Part shown: piece by piece, positions 5,798 through 13,698 of the stretch
How the letters are laid out: the number at the start of each line of letters is the position of its first letter
Position numbering within the stretch: the stretch's first letter is position 1
Assembly: GCA_021201095.1 (NCBI GenBank)
Contig: JAJQFO010000036.1
Coordinates: 1-46,304, forward strand
Source: Lachnospiraceae bacterium
Lineage (GTDB): Bacteria; Bacillota; Clostridia; Lachnospirales; Lachnospiraceae
Length of the DNA stretch: 46,304 nucleotides
Reading direction: 5' to 3'
Program-made: the position numbers and the translations under genes
The notes under the pieces: model-generated
The model's input: the letters and a program-made list of their open reading frames with translations, nothing else
Database searches by the model: none
Told to the model about the DNA's origin: nothing

Positions 5798-6040
5798 ATG
5801 CCGAAATCAAATTTATGTAAACCACGCGATGATCCGCGCAAAGCGGAAGTCCTGGTAGCGATCGAGTCAGGGCTGATCCGGCAGGACATGACAAGGAAAA
5901 GCCTGGCAAAGAAAATTGGAATGCCATACAGCACATTGACACAACGGCTCAGAAACCCACAAGACATCCGATTGGAGGAATTATGGTCGATATTGGATAC
6001 ACTGAAGGTTTCGGAGGATGGGCGGACAAAGATTATCTGA
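5798..6040 (+). CDS. Small HTH DNA-binding protein
   Basis: An 80-residue protein. A helix-turn-helix of XRE type is visible (TRKSLAKKIGMPYSTLTQRLRNPQDIRLEEL, residues about 31-61). SD GGGAGG precedes the ATG. It lies 15 bases before the DGR target gene 6056 and probably shares its transcript. It may bind one of the repeated operators in this region; no direct evidence. Confidence 0.75.
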   Translation: MPKSNLCKPRDDPRKAEVLVAIESGLIRQDMTRKSLAKKIGMPYSTLTQRLRNPQDIRLEELWSILDTLKVSEDGRTKII

Positions 6041-6055
6041 GGAGGAACAGACAAG

Positions 6056-6586
6056 ATGAAAGTAAAAAGAACCACGACAATCAAAACGGAATCTTATCAG
6101 GTCGGTGATGTGATTTCGTTTAAGCTTAAAACCGGCGAAAAGGTCAAAGCAATGGCTGTCGATCAGGACACAGAAGGCACGACATTTCTGTTCGTGGCTT
6201 GTCTGGGAAAAGAATACCCGATGAATTTAATCGGTACTGTTGAAGGAGGATATGATGCATCGGAACTTCGGAAAACACTGAACAGCGATATCCTCAAAAC
6301 CTTCCCTGGGAAAATCAGAGAGCTGATGCTGCCGGTATACGAAGATGATTTACTGACGATACCATGCAGAGCGGATATCTTCGGCGAAGAAAGCTGGGAG
6401 CCGATGAAGAAACGTCGCAACCGTATGGCATTCCGGGGAAGGAAAGAAGAACTCGAATGGTACTGGAATCGTGATGTTGTCTCTTCGACGTATTTCGCGT
6501 ATGTGACCAGCATCGGCCTTTCGTACGCGACCTACGCGTCCTACGTCTATGGGGTTCGCCCCGCTTTCCGAATCCGTAATCTTTAA
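6056..6586 (+). CDS. Remote DGR target protein, DUF6273-like lectin fold
   Basis: A 176-residue protein. Residues 1-130 resemble the DUF6273 type of Clostridia phages (EGGYDASELRKTLNSDIL, a Leu/Pro-rich strand LMLPVYEDDLL, then FGEESWEPM). The last 40 residues, from DVVSSTYFAY to GVRPAFRI, match the DGR template with most changes at template adenines, many giving Tyr. No signal peptide or membrane helix is visible. SD GAGGAGG precedes the ATG. It sits in the early region behind an HTH gene, 34 kb from the retroelement, so it is not an obvious virion protein. Role unknown; C-type lectin-like binding is inferred. Confidence 0.85.
   Translation: MKVKRTTTIKTESYQVGDVISFKLKTGEKVKAMAVDQDTEGTTFLFVACLGKEYPMNLIGTVEGGYDASELRKTLNSDILKTFPGKIRELMLPVYEDDLLTIPCRADIFGEESWEPMKKRRNRMAFRGRKEELEWYWNRDVVSSTYFAYVTSIGLSYATYASYVYGVRPAFRIRNL
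6478..6568 (+). repeat. DGR variable repeat 2 (VR2)
   Basis: Ungapped alignment with the template at 40791-40881. Thirteen differences fall at template A positions and four at other bases (template 40834, 40859, 40866 and 40875). Homology weakens upstream of 6478. The A bias shows past retrohoming; the non-A changes suggest an older event or a slightly different ancestral template. Confidence 0.85.
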
Positions 6587-6590
6587 ATCT

Positions 6591-6610
6591 CACCGGCCTT
6601 CAGGCCGGTG
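6591..6610 (+). promoter_or_regulatory. DGR-type hairpin after VR2
   Basis: A perfect 8-bp stem, CACCGGCC/GGCCGGTG, with loop TTCA, starting 5 bases after the stop codon. A hairpin or cruciform at this place is known to be needed for efficient retrohoming in the Bordetella phage DGR. VR1 has one at the same place with a different sequence. It could also act as a terminator, but no T run follows. Confidence 0.7.
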
Positions 6611-6648
6611 GAACGCAAGCAGAAAAAACCTGATCGGAGGGGAGAAGG

Positions 6649-6921
6649 ATGGATAACCAGGCTGCAGAACGTCTGAGATACGCGATTGTCAAACAGGCCT
6701 GTCGGGATTACTTCGCGGCAAGCCGGAGGCTGCGCAGGCATCCACTCGACATAGTAGCAGCGGAAACGATAGACGAGTGCGAAAGATTTTTCCGCGGAGA
6801 CTGGTTTATGCACCTCTGCGATCTGGACGGAGAGTGGATCGTCCGGTCATTGCGGGAACGGTCCAAGAAACCTGGAAACCTTAAGTTTGGCGATAGAGCA
6901 ACAGAGGAGGAAGAAAATTGA
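6649..6921 (+). CDS. Conserved phage protein, unknown function
   Basis: A 90-residue protein, MDNQAAERLRYAIVKQACRDY..., with the central pattern DECERFFRGDWFMHLCDLDGEW common in Firmicutes prophages near the early genes. Mostly helical, soluble. SD GGAGGGGAGAAGG. It ends in an acidic run and overlaps the next start by 4 bases. Confidence 0.8.
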   Translation: MDNQAAERLRYAIVKQACRDYFAASRRLRRHPLDIVAAETIDECERFFRGDWFMHLCDLDGEWIVRSLRERSKKPGNLKFGDRATEEEEN

Positions 6922-7181
6922 AACTGAGAGAATATGCCGCCGGATTAACCGGGGCGATGACATTTTTTGCGACGATGGCTGCGCAGTGGATCATGACGGA
7001 CAGGCCGATCGAGGACATTCTGTTTCTGGCGGTCCTGGCGTATTTTATCGGGATTGGCGTAGTGTTGGCGGTTACGGAGCCGCGCAGAAAACAGCCGCGC
7101 CGGAAGCACCGGGCGAGGCCGATTGATCAGCCGGAACCGGGGCACCCGGTGACGGTCACACTAAACGAGGAGGAATGGTAG
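6918..7181 (+). CDS. Small membrane protein
   Basis: An 87-residue protein starting with TTG after GAGGAGGAAG. Two hydrophobic segments (about residues 9-25 and 34-53) are followed by a very basic Arg/Pro stretch (EPRRKQPRRKHRARP). Topology suggests a membrane hairpin with a cytoplasmic basic tail. Function unknown. Confidence 0.7.
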   Translation: MKLREYAAGLTGAMTFFATMAAQWIMTDRPIEDILFLAVLAYFIGIGVVLAVTEPRRKQPRRKHRARPIDQPEPGHPVTVTLNEEEW

Positions 7182-7462
7182 TGAAGAGATTCTGGAAGAA
7201 TTACGGATTAAAGGGCAAGAGCATCCTGATCCGGCGGAAGGCACCGAATGACGCAATACATGCGTCTGAACCCTGGTCCTATGGTCAGCAGGAAGCAGTG
7301 GTGGTAGATGAAACAAATTGCTTCCTGACGCTGGAGATCCAGCCGCACATGAACCCGGAGGGATTTGCCGAGTCGAAACCGTACTGCACAAGCATACATA
7401 AACATGATATCGCGACAGGCGTTTACCAGCTGAAAAGGTTAAACGGCGCGGTGATCGGATAG
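7181..7462 (+). CDS. Hypothetical phage protein
   Basis: A 93-residue soluble protein. GTG at 7181 is preferred because GAGGAGG at 7167-7173 then has normal spacing; an ATG at 7175 lies too close. Mixed sequence with DETNCFLTLEIQPH and a C-terminal YQLKRLNGAVI. It overlaps the upstream stop by one base. No family recognised. Confidence 0.7.
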   Translation: MKRFWKNYGLKGKSILIRRKAPNDAIHASEPWSYGQQEAVVVDETNCFLTLEIQPHMNPEGFAESKPYCTSIHKHDIATGVYQLKRLNGAVIG

Positions 7463-7471
7463 GAGGAAGCT

Positions 7472-7858
7472 ATGATCAGCATTGAGGAAGTAAAGGGAGT
7501 TGTTACTACCGAGGAGATGATCGACAGGATCAGGGAGCTGGTAAGAAACGCAGGAGAAGAACCGGCAAAGGAGGGAACTCCCAAAACGCGGGGAATTGAT
7601 CTGGACATGATTGAGATCGAGCAGATGACACTGAGGCTGCTGTTGTTGGCAAAAAAGTACGGCATTGAGATGTCAATCTGCACCGGCGATGATGGCAGCC
7701 TGGCATGGGCGAGAGTCGGAGCATATGAGTTTACCGTGCTGGACGGCGGAAAAACGTGGGACTATAGCCCATTAGGTCGTACCAATATACATCAGGACGA
7801 CGTGGCCACTGGGAGGATCACAAGCTTTACAGATCCGCCGCGGGCAAGGACGGACTGA
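7472..7858 (+). CDS. Hypothetical phage protein
   Basis: A 128-residue protein. The N-terminal half is helical (SIEEVKGVVTTEEMIDRI); the C-terminal half is strand-rich with LAWARVGAYEFTVLDGGKTW. SD GGAGGAAG. Part of the early operon; no family recognised. Confidence 0.7.
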   Translation: MISIEEVKGVVTTEEMIDRIRELVRNAGEEPAKEGTPKTRGIDLDMIEIEQMTLRLLLLAKKYGIEMSICTGDDGSLAWARVGAYEFTVLDGGKTWDYSPLGRTNIHQDDVATGRITSFTDPPRARTD

Positions 7859-7872
7859 GAAAAGAGGCAGCG

Positions 7873-8091
7873 ATGACAGAACTGCTGGAGAAAGCAAAAA
7901 AGAACGCATGGAGCATCGAGAATATGAAGGCTCATGGCGCGGAAGACCGGGAGGTATATCTGATCGGGATGGAGCAGGTCGGAGGACTTATATTCCGGTA
8001 TTACCAGGACGACCAGGGAGACTTCTGGTACAAGTCAACAGCCGGGGAGGATATCCCGGAACGCACATTGAAAAGAAAACGGCTGGCATAA
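7873..8091 (+). CDS. Small hypothetical phage protein
   Basis: A 72-residue soluble protein, MTELLEKAKKNAWS..., with a strand-rich centre (GLIFRYYQDDQGDFWYK) and a basic end. SD AGAGGCAG. The stop codon sits in the loop of a 9-bp hairpin (8080-8101). Confidence 0.65.
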   Translation: MTELLEKAKKNAWSIENMKAHGAEDREVYLIGMEQVGGLIFRYYQDDQGDFWYKSTAGEDIPERTLKRKRLA

Positions 8092-8190
8092 ATGCCAGCC
8101 GGCCGCGAAGGGCGATGTAAAACTAACCTTACTCATCGTATCATCTGCGGTTAAATATGTCAAGAAAAACGGCGGATTTTGGGCCGTTTT
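8080..8190 (+). terminator. Double hairpin ending the early operon
   Basis: CGGCTGGCA/TGCCAGCCG (8080-8101) is followed by AAAACGGC (8166-8173)/GCCGTTTT (8183-8190). The second has a short T tail and looks like a true terminator. The 145-base gap to the next gene holds nothing else clear. Confidence 0.6.
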
Positions 8191-8236
8191 CCAACTTGAT
8201 AAGAATATTAAAGTTAGGCTGCAGAGGGGTAACATA

Positions 8237-8959
8237 ATGAGTTACGTGAAAGCGACATATAAGTCGAAGAATGCGATGGATGTCTCCGAGTATCACACCG
8301 GGAGGTACGGGGCACCTGGGCAGGAAAGGCAGAAGAGAAAGAAAGCTACTCCGGAACAGATCAAAAAGCAGAATCAGTACAATCGAGAAAGAAAAGTAAA
8401 GTGGATGATTTGGGACCATTTTGACGTGAACGACTGGTTGGTGACATGGACATACCGAAAGGACGAACGGCCTCCGGATATGAACACGGCAAAGAAGGAT
8501 TTCAAAAAAGCGATTGAGAAGGTGAAAAAAGAATACAAAAAGCGAGGGCATGAACTTAAATGGATCCGGAACATAGAAGTCGGAACAAGGAATTCCTGGC
8601 ACGTTCACCTGATCATTAATAGCTTTGACGGATCAGCACCGATCATCAAGGATGCCTGGGAACACGGTGGGACAGACTTCAAACTGCTATATGCAGATGG
8701 GGAATTTAGAGAGCTGGCATCATATATCAGCAAGACACCAGAAACTGGAGCTGGGTTAAAGGAGACAAGCCTTTCTCACTCAAGGAACCTCCCGATCAAA
8801 GAAAGAGAGAAAAAAGTCTATCTCCACTGGAAGACCTGGAAGAAGGTCAGGATCCCGAAGGGCTGGCATCTGGACAAGGATACCCTGCAGGAGGGCGTCA
8901 ACCCGGTCACAGGATATGCATACCGGACATACACGCTGATCAGGAGCAGGAGGTGTTGA
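8237..8959 (+). CDS. HUH-type rolling-circle Rep-like protein
   Basis: A 240-residue protein. HUH nucleases nick one DNA strand and stay bound through a Tyr. The HUH motif is visible as WHVHLIIN (His 122 and 124), after a strand LKWIRNIEVG. A candidate nucleophile is Tyr163 in ASYISKTP, followed by SHSRNL, a pattern seen in replication-associated Rep proteins of Firmicutes and in microvirus replication proteins. No helicase domain, so it would need host or other helicases. It starts a run of replication genes (RNase H-like, SSB). The catalytic Tyr is inferred from position. Confidence 0.8.
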   Translation: MSYVKATYKSKNAMDVSEYHTGRYGAPGQERQKRKKATPEQIKKQNQYNRERKVKWMIWDHFDVNDWLVTWTYRKDERPPDMNTAKKDFKKAIEKVKKEYKKRGHELKWIRNIEVGTRNSWHVHLIINSFDGSAPIIKDAWEHGGTDFKLLYADGEFRELASYISKTPETGAGLKETSLSHSRNLPIKEREKKVYLHWKTWKKVRIPKGWHLDKDTLQEGVNPVTGYAYRTYTLIRSRRC

Positions 8960-8964
8960 AGAAG

Positions 8965-9459
8965 ATGCGGTGGGTGAATATCTACATAGAGACAGACAGC
9001 ACGGTCCTCAAAGAAGCCATTCGCCGGACGGGTTACGTAATGGAATGTCTGGTCCATGGCGAAGCGGTGACAAGGGAGACGTTCGGGACAAAAACAGGCA
9101 CGTACAACGCCGCAGTGCTGCAGACGATGGCGGAGGCGCTCGGCAGGATGAAAGAACCCTGTGAGATTCACATCTACAGCAGGAACGTCTATGTCATGAA
9201 CATGCTCCAGTATCTCCCAGAGTGGGAGCAGGAGGGATACCGGCTCAAAAGCGGGGAACTGCGAAAGAACACATCCGAGTGGCAGGCTATCCGCAGGTTG
9301 TCCACCCAGCATTTGCTCGTAGGCGAAGCGGGAGAACATCCGTACTCCGAGTGGATGATAGCACAGATGGCACATCTTGTATCTGAACACGAAACAGACG
9401 GCTCTGATAACAAAAATGGCACGTCTGATAACAAAACAGGCGGCTTTGATAACAAATAG
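8965..9459 (+). CDS. RNase H-like phage protein
   Basis: About 164 residues. The order of strands and acidic residues (VNIYIETDSTVLKEA, then GTYNAAVLQTMAEAL, then CEIHIYSRNVYVMNML) fits an RNase H fold. The ATG at 8965 is chosen; GTG 8953 and TTG 8956 lie on or beside AGGAGG. The C-terminus has three short repeats ending SDNK or FDNK. It follows the Rep gene and precedes ssb, fitting a replication role. Confidence 0.7.
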   Translation: MRWVNIYIETDSTVLKEAIRRTGYVMECLVHGEAVTRETFGTKTGTYNAAVLQTMAEALGRMKEPCEIHIYSRNVYVMNMLQYLPEWEQEGYRLKSGELRKNTSEWQAIRRLSTQHLLVGEAGEHPYSEWMIAQMAHLVSEHETDGSDNKNGTSDNKTGGFDNK

Positions 9460-9486
9460 CAGCAAATAATAACAAACATAAAACAA

Positions 9487-9519
9487 ACAAGTTAAAAACA
9501 AGTTAAAAACAAGTTACAA
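9487..9519 (+). repeat. Three 11-bp direct repeats (iteron-like)
   Basis: ACAAGTTAAAA at 9487-9497 and 9498-9508, then ACAAGTTACAA at 9509-9519, with exact 11-base period. They lie in the AT-rich gap between the RNase H-like gene and ssb, close to a Rep gene. An origin role is speculation; they could be simple slippage. Confidence 0.6.
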
Positions 9520-9540
9520 ACAAAGAAAGGCAGGGAGAGG

Positions 9541-10050
9541 ATGAACAAGGTAATTTTGATGGGCCGTCTCACACGCGACCCGGATGTCCGGTACTCGCCG
9601 GCGGAAGGATCTCTGGCATATGCCAGGTACACTTTGGCGGTCGACCGGCGCGTAAAGAGGGACGACAACAACCAGACTGCGGACTTTATCAGCTGCGTTA
9701 CGTTCGGGAAGGGCGCGGAATTTGCCGAGAAGTATCTCCGGCAGGGGATCAAGATTGTAGTCACCGGCAGGATCCAGACCGGCAGCTATACGAACCGGGA
9801 CGGCCAGAAGATCTACACGACGGATGTAGTCGTGGAGGAGCAGGAATTTGCCGAGAGTAAGTCGGCCCAGAACGGGAACGGTCAGGGAACCGGCGGGGCA
9901 GCTTCACAGCGATCCGGCGGAGCGACGCCTCGCCAGGGAACTGGCGCGCAGGGCAGGCAGAGGGAGGATTACAGGCAGCAGTCATTCGTGGATGGAGACG
10001 GATTCATGAACATTCCGGATGGCATTGACGAGGAGTTGCCGTTTACATGA
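9541..10050 (+). CDS. ssb: Single-stranded DNA-binding protein
   Basis: A 169-residue protein with an OB fold in residues 1-105 (MNKVILMGRLTRDPDVRYSP, then FISCVTFGKGAEFAEKYLRQG and the TGRIQTGSYTNRDG strand). A Gly/Gln-rich linker and the acidic tip EELPFT follow, close to the partner-binding tail DDDIPF. SD AAAGGCAGGGAGAGG. Acts in phage replication. Confidence 0.95.
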   Translation: MNKVILMGRLTRDPDVRYSPAEGSLAYARYTLAVDRRVKRDDNNQTADFISCVTFGKGAEFAEKYLRQGIKIVVTGRIQTGSYTNRDGQKIYTTDVVVEEQEFAESKSAQNGNGQGTGGAASQRSGGATPRQGTGAQGRQREDYRQQSFVDGDGFMNIPDGIDEELPFT

Positions 10051-10063
10051 GAGGAGGAATTCT

Positions 10064-10705
10064 ATGTTTCTGAAGACAAGCGGATTTAAGAGGCTGTTGA
10101 AAGAAGCCTATAAAGGCAGAGGGCTGCACATCGGCGGGACGGAGAACACGACAATCCTGGCGGGCTCCTACTGGGCGATCGAGGTATTTTCGCATGAGAT
10201 CCCAAAAGAGAAGCTGGCGGCCATCATTGAGTTGTTCGGACGGCTGCCGAATCCGGGAGAGCGCTGGCTGCTCACAAAAGACGGGGCGCAGAGCGAACTG
10301 GACATATACGATGATTATAGGGCAATGGAGAATATCCGTGGTTTGCCGGTAAAGACCAATTACACGAGGCTCCTCATCAGCACCGGCGGCGGTACTTTTC
10401 GCGTCCTTCAGGCGGGAAACGGGAGGATCGACCTGATTGACGAAACAGTCAGGGAAATGATCAGCCAGGAAGAAATCCAGCCAGGCCACGGTAAATTAAA
10501 AGGTCCGTTTTTGAACGGCAGAGAGGATCGCGTATTTTTCTCAAATGACAACATGGCGCTGCAGATATTCCCGACAAGGCCGTCTCCGACAGGGCACAGC
10601 CTGGAACTATTCGAATATCTGGAAGCGTTCGACCTGAATGGAGAAGACAATGGACCTGATGTTCCCGAAGAAGACAGCGAAGAAGAAGAGGAGGAAGATG
10701 CATAG
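10064..10705 (+). CDS. Hypothetical phage protein with acidic tail
   Basis: A 213-residue protein starting MFLKTSGFKRLLKEAYKG. ATG at 10064 follows GAGGAGG; an upstream frame start at 10019 lies inside ssb. It has a strand-rich middle and a Glu-rich end. No family recognised; the place after ssb suggests a replication or DNA metabolism role. The last 56 bases overlap the next gene. Confidence 0.75.
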   Translation: MFLKTSGFKRLLKEAYKGRGLHIGGTENTTILAGSYWAIEVFSHEIPKEKLAAIIELFGRLPNPGERWLLTKDGAQSELDIYDDYRAMENIRGLPVKTNYTRLLISTGGGTFRVLQAGNGRIDLIDETVREMISQEEIQPGHGKLKGPFLNGREDRVFFSNDNMALQIFPTRPSPTGHSLELFEYLEAFDLNGEDNGPDVPEEDSEEEEEEDA

Positions 10706-11003
10706 GGAGAGCATCCTGCACAGGAAGGACGGCACCTGTTACCTGTGCATCGCACTCCATGGAGATTACCGGCTCCATAAAGATCTGCACCGCCACCACA
10801 TCTTCGGAGGATCGAACAGGAGCTTGTCCGAGGCGTACGGCTTGGCTGTTTACCTCTGCCTCGAACACCATGAATTCGGCCCGGAGGCGGTGCATAACAA
10901 TGCGGAGGTCGCGGAGATCCTCCATAGAATCGGACAGGAGGCTTTTGAAAAGACATATCCGGATACTGAGTTTTTAAGTCTTTTCGGGAAAAACTACCTG
11001 TGA
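10650..11003 (+). CDS. HNH-like zinc protein (phage DNA processing)
   Basis: About 117 residues. CYLC, then DLHRHHIFGGSNR, then LCLEHHEFG form an HNH-like treble-clef zinc site of the type found in phage recombination or junction-processing proteins. A basic start (KKTAKKKRRK) fits DNA binding. The start is uncertain: ATG 10650 gives the usual basic N-terminus, while ATG 10698 has the better SD (GAGGAGG). Confidence 0.75.
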   Translation: MDLMFPKKTAKKKRRKMHRESILHRKDGTCYLCIALHGDYRLHKDLHRHHIFGGSNRSLSEAYGLAVYLCLEHHEFGPEAVHNNAEVAEILHRIGQEAFEKTYPDTEFLSLFGKNYL

Positions 11004-11087
11004 ATTGTGGACAAAATCAGAAATGTCTTTGCGTAATTGCTGAAAGACACAAAAAAGACAACAATTTAGATATACCAACAGCATCTT

Positions 11088-11116
11088 TTGATAAATAATC
11101 AAAGACAAATTATAGA
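11088..11116 (+). promoter_or_regulatory. Promoter for the PcfK/PcfJ operon
   Basis: TTGATA (11088-11093), a 17-base spacer and TATAGA (11111-11116), in the 197-base gap before the PcfK-like gene. The same gap has repeated AGAAATGTC and GTGTCCGCGA-like words. Confidence 0.5.
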
Positions 11117-11200
11117 AATGTCCGCGATAAAGAACAAAAAATAACCTGCACAACTTAAAGAATGAATCGTGGAAGTGTCCGCGAAGAGAGGAAGAGAGAT

Positions 11201-11692
11201 ATGTTCGATAAGTTTGGAGAGATGGATTCCTGCGAAGAGATCAATGAACTCGCAGAGAATCTGTTTAACGAAGGCGATACAGAGAGCCTGAAGCTGATGG
11301 CGAAGGAGAACGGGATCCCGGAGGAGATGACCGATCTGTACCTAAGCGGGGAAATGCCGGAACTCTGCGACGCCCTGACAGCAGCCCTGGGAAAGATCGA
11401 GATAGAATCTGCCGATCTGAAACCGAAGGAGATCATGGAAGACTGGGTGGAATACCTGAAAGGCCAGTGCATGGAGGATGAACACTTCGCTGCACAGGTA
11501 CGGAAGAAGGGAAAAAGCCTGAAAGGCTGCATAGCCTCTCTGCTCAAATGGTCCTTTGGGCACCAGCAGGAGATCGACCATGACATCGTCAAAGCGGCGA
11601 ATATGACCAATGTTAGGAGAGTCACACTGGGCATCCCGGGGATGGGTCAGGCAAAGCAGCTCATCCGTGAGTATTACGGAGGTGCGGCATGA
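11201..11692 (+). CDS. PcfK-like protein
   Basis: A 163-residue, acidic, mostly helical protein. The phrases LAENLFNEGDTESLKLMAKENGIP and DHDIVKAANMTNV fit the PcfK family, named for the enterococcal conjugative plasmid pCF10 and found in many Firmicutes mobile elements. ATG 11201 follows GAGGAAGAG; a frame start at 11162 is weaker. It overlaps the PcfJ-like gene by 4 bases (ATGA), so the two are translationally coupled. Confidence 0.8.
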   Translation: MFDKFGEMDSCEEINELAENLFNEGDTESLKLMAKENGIPEEMTDLYLSGEMPELCDALTAALGKIEIESADLKPKEIMEDWVEYLKGQCMEDEHFAAQVRKKGKSLKGCIASLLKWSFGHQQEIDHDIVKAANMTNVRRVTLGIPGMGQAKQLIREYYGGAA

Positions 11693-13686
11693 AGAGAGCG
11701 AAACTTTTAAAGACAGAACCGATTGAATATCCGAAGATCATCAACAAAAGGAAAGCAGTTGCCTTAAGCCGCATCACAGAAGCCGATGGGGAGCAGGCAC
11801 TGGAAATCGACCTGTTCTTTGCAGGAGAAAGGAGAGCCAGATATTTCGCGGATCCGGAGAATCATTACGCATGGATCAATGGGAAATGGACGGATGACAG
11901 GCTGGATAACGCCGCGCTGGTCTGCCTGGCCGGGAAGGCAAGGACCGGAGGCTGGTATTACTACGGCGAACGGAATTACGTATGGGCATCAGCGGAAGAC
12001 GAGGAACGCACAGAGAATTATCTGGGCGAATGTGTTGAATATTACGAGGACAACCTATCACAATCAAAGCGCCAGCAGGCACAAAATCGTAAAACTGAAA
12101 GAATCAACGACATCATGAGCCATGTGCCAGTCGTGCCGGATGGAATGGATCGGTGGATAGAGGAAGAGATTTTCCCAGAGAATTATCTGTTTTTCCGGAA
12201 AACACCGAAGGGCTGCGCTTACAGCTGCACTGCCTGCCGGGGAAAAGGCTGGCAGAAAAAGCGATTAAAGAGCGGAGCACGCATCATCTGCCCAAAGTGC
12301 GGCGCGGAGGTGATCACGCAGAAATCGAAGGAACAGACCATCTCCAGAAAAGAGACCATCGTGCTCCTGCAGAAGCTTTCCCTCCCGAAACCGATAAAAA
12401 TTGGCAGGATACAGATCATGGCTTCAGAGAAACACTGGATCGAACGCCAGTTTCACGCGGTGTGCAGCTGGGAGCAGGAGAAAAAAGAGATTCATCTGTA
12501 CGAGGATATCCGGGTACTCATTCCGGAGAACAAGACATACGGGAAGGTTTATTACGGTACCAGTCCGAATGCGGACGAGTTCGGCCAGACATTCTGGGAT
12601 AGCAATCCATACAACAAACGCTTCGCGAGTGCGTATCTCTACCCGGGCACTCTCCCGGATGCATTGCCGGACTGTCTGAAGAAAAGCGGAATCATGGAGA
12701 TGATGCCACAGAAATTTCAGGTAAACAAATACATTGTCAATTATGAGTCTCAGCCCTGGCTGGAATATCTCGCAAAAGCAGGTCTGACGGTTTTGACGTC
12801 AGAAATTCTGACGGAGTACGGATGGTTTTATGTATCGAACGAACCGTATGAAATCGAGAAGAATGCCGCAAGCCTGAAAGAAGCCCTGAAGCTGGACGGG
12901 AACCGCACGCACCGCATGAAGCAGATCAACGGGACCTTGAACGCGCTCCGCTGGCTCCAGTATGAGCAGCGGCAGGAGGACAAAGGAAAGCATCTGCGGA
13001 TATCCCAGGAGTCTCTTGAATTCCTGAACAGAAAGAAAATAAGCCCGCGCGACTGCGAGCAGCTCCTCAAAGAGCTGGGGAGCGTGGACCGGATGGTGAA
13101 CTACCTGAAAAAGCAGAAGGTTGCACCGACGAATTTTATTTATACCTGGCGCGACTATCTGCGGATGGCACAGAATGAAGGCTACGACATTACAGATGAC
13201 ATCATCCGGTACCCGAAGGACCTGAAAGCCCGCCACGACCAGCTGGTTGAGCAGATTAACCGGAGAGAGCAGGAAAAGATAGCCAGAGGGAAGGAAAACA
13301 GGTACAGAGAGCTGGACATAAAGATCCAGGCACACCTGCTGGAAGCAAAGAAATACTTTTACGAGGACGATACCTACATGATCATACCGGCGGGGAAATG
13401 TATGGAGCTGGTCGAGGAAGGCCGAACACTTCATCACTGCGTAGGGCTCAACGACACCTATATGTCCCGGATGGCAAGGGGCGAGTCATGGATCCTGTTT
13501 CTGCGGAAAAAGGAGAATCTGGAAAAGCCGTGGTACACCATAGAGATCCGGATGGAGGATGACAAGATCCTGCAGTATTATTCCAAGTTTGACCGCAAGC
13601 CGGAGCTGGACAAAGTGGACGCGCTGTTGAAGAAGTTCAAGCAGAGTATCCCGAAGACCAGGAAGGTACAGATCCGTATCGCGTGA
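11689..13686 (+). CDS. PcfJ-like protein
   Basis: A 665-residue protein. It has a Cys4 zinc-ribbon-like region near residues 180-206 (CTACRGKGW, then ICPKCG) and the PcfJ signature near residue 578 (GRTLHHCVGLNDTY) followed by WYTIEIRM. PcfJ is known from conjugative plasmids; its biochemical role in phages is unsettled. Length and pairing with PcfK are normal. Likely linked to replication or DNA processing by context. Confidence 0.85.
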   Translation: MKRAKLLKTEPIEYPKIINKRKAVALSRITEADGEQALEIDLFFAGERRARYFADPENHYAWINGKWTDDRLDNAALVCLAGKARTGGWYYYGERNYVWASAEDEERTENYLGECVEYYEDNLSQSKRQQAQNRKTERINDIMSHVPVVPDGMDRWIEEEIFPENYLFFRKTPKGCAYSCTACRGKGWQKKRLKSGARIICPKCGAEVITQKSKEQTISRKETIVLLQKLSLPKPIKIGRIQIMASEKHWIERQFHAVCSWEQEKKEIHLYEDIRVLIPENKTYGKVYYGTSPNADEFGQTFWDSNPYNKRFASAYLYPGTLPDALPDCLKKSGIMEMMPQKFQVNKYIVNYESQPWLEYLAKAGLTVLTSEILTEYGWFYVSNEPYEIEKNAASLKEALKLDGNRTHRMKQINGTLNALRWLQYEQRQEDKGKHLRISQESLEFLNRKKISPRDCEQLLKELGSVDRMVNYLKKQKVAPTNFIYTWRDYLRMAQNEGYDITDDIIRYPKDLKARHDQLVEQINRREQEKIARGKENRYRELDIKIQAHLLEAKKYFYEDDTYMIIPAGKCMELVEEGRTLHHCVGLNDTYMSRMARGESWILFLRKKENLEKPWYTIEIRMEDDKILQYYSKFDRKPELDKVDALLKKFKQSIPKTRKVQIRIA

Positions 13687-13698
13687 GGGAGGCTGCGT

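Noticed and set aside
9405-9535. CRISPR-like array
   Set aside because: Only short contiguous repeats without unique spacers. No array and no cas gene anywhere in the window.
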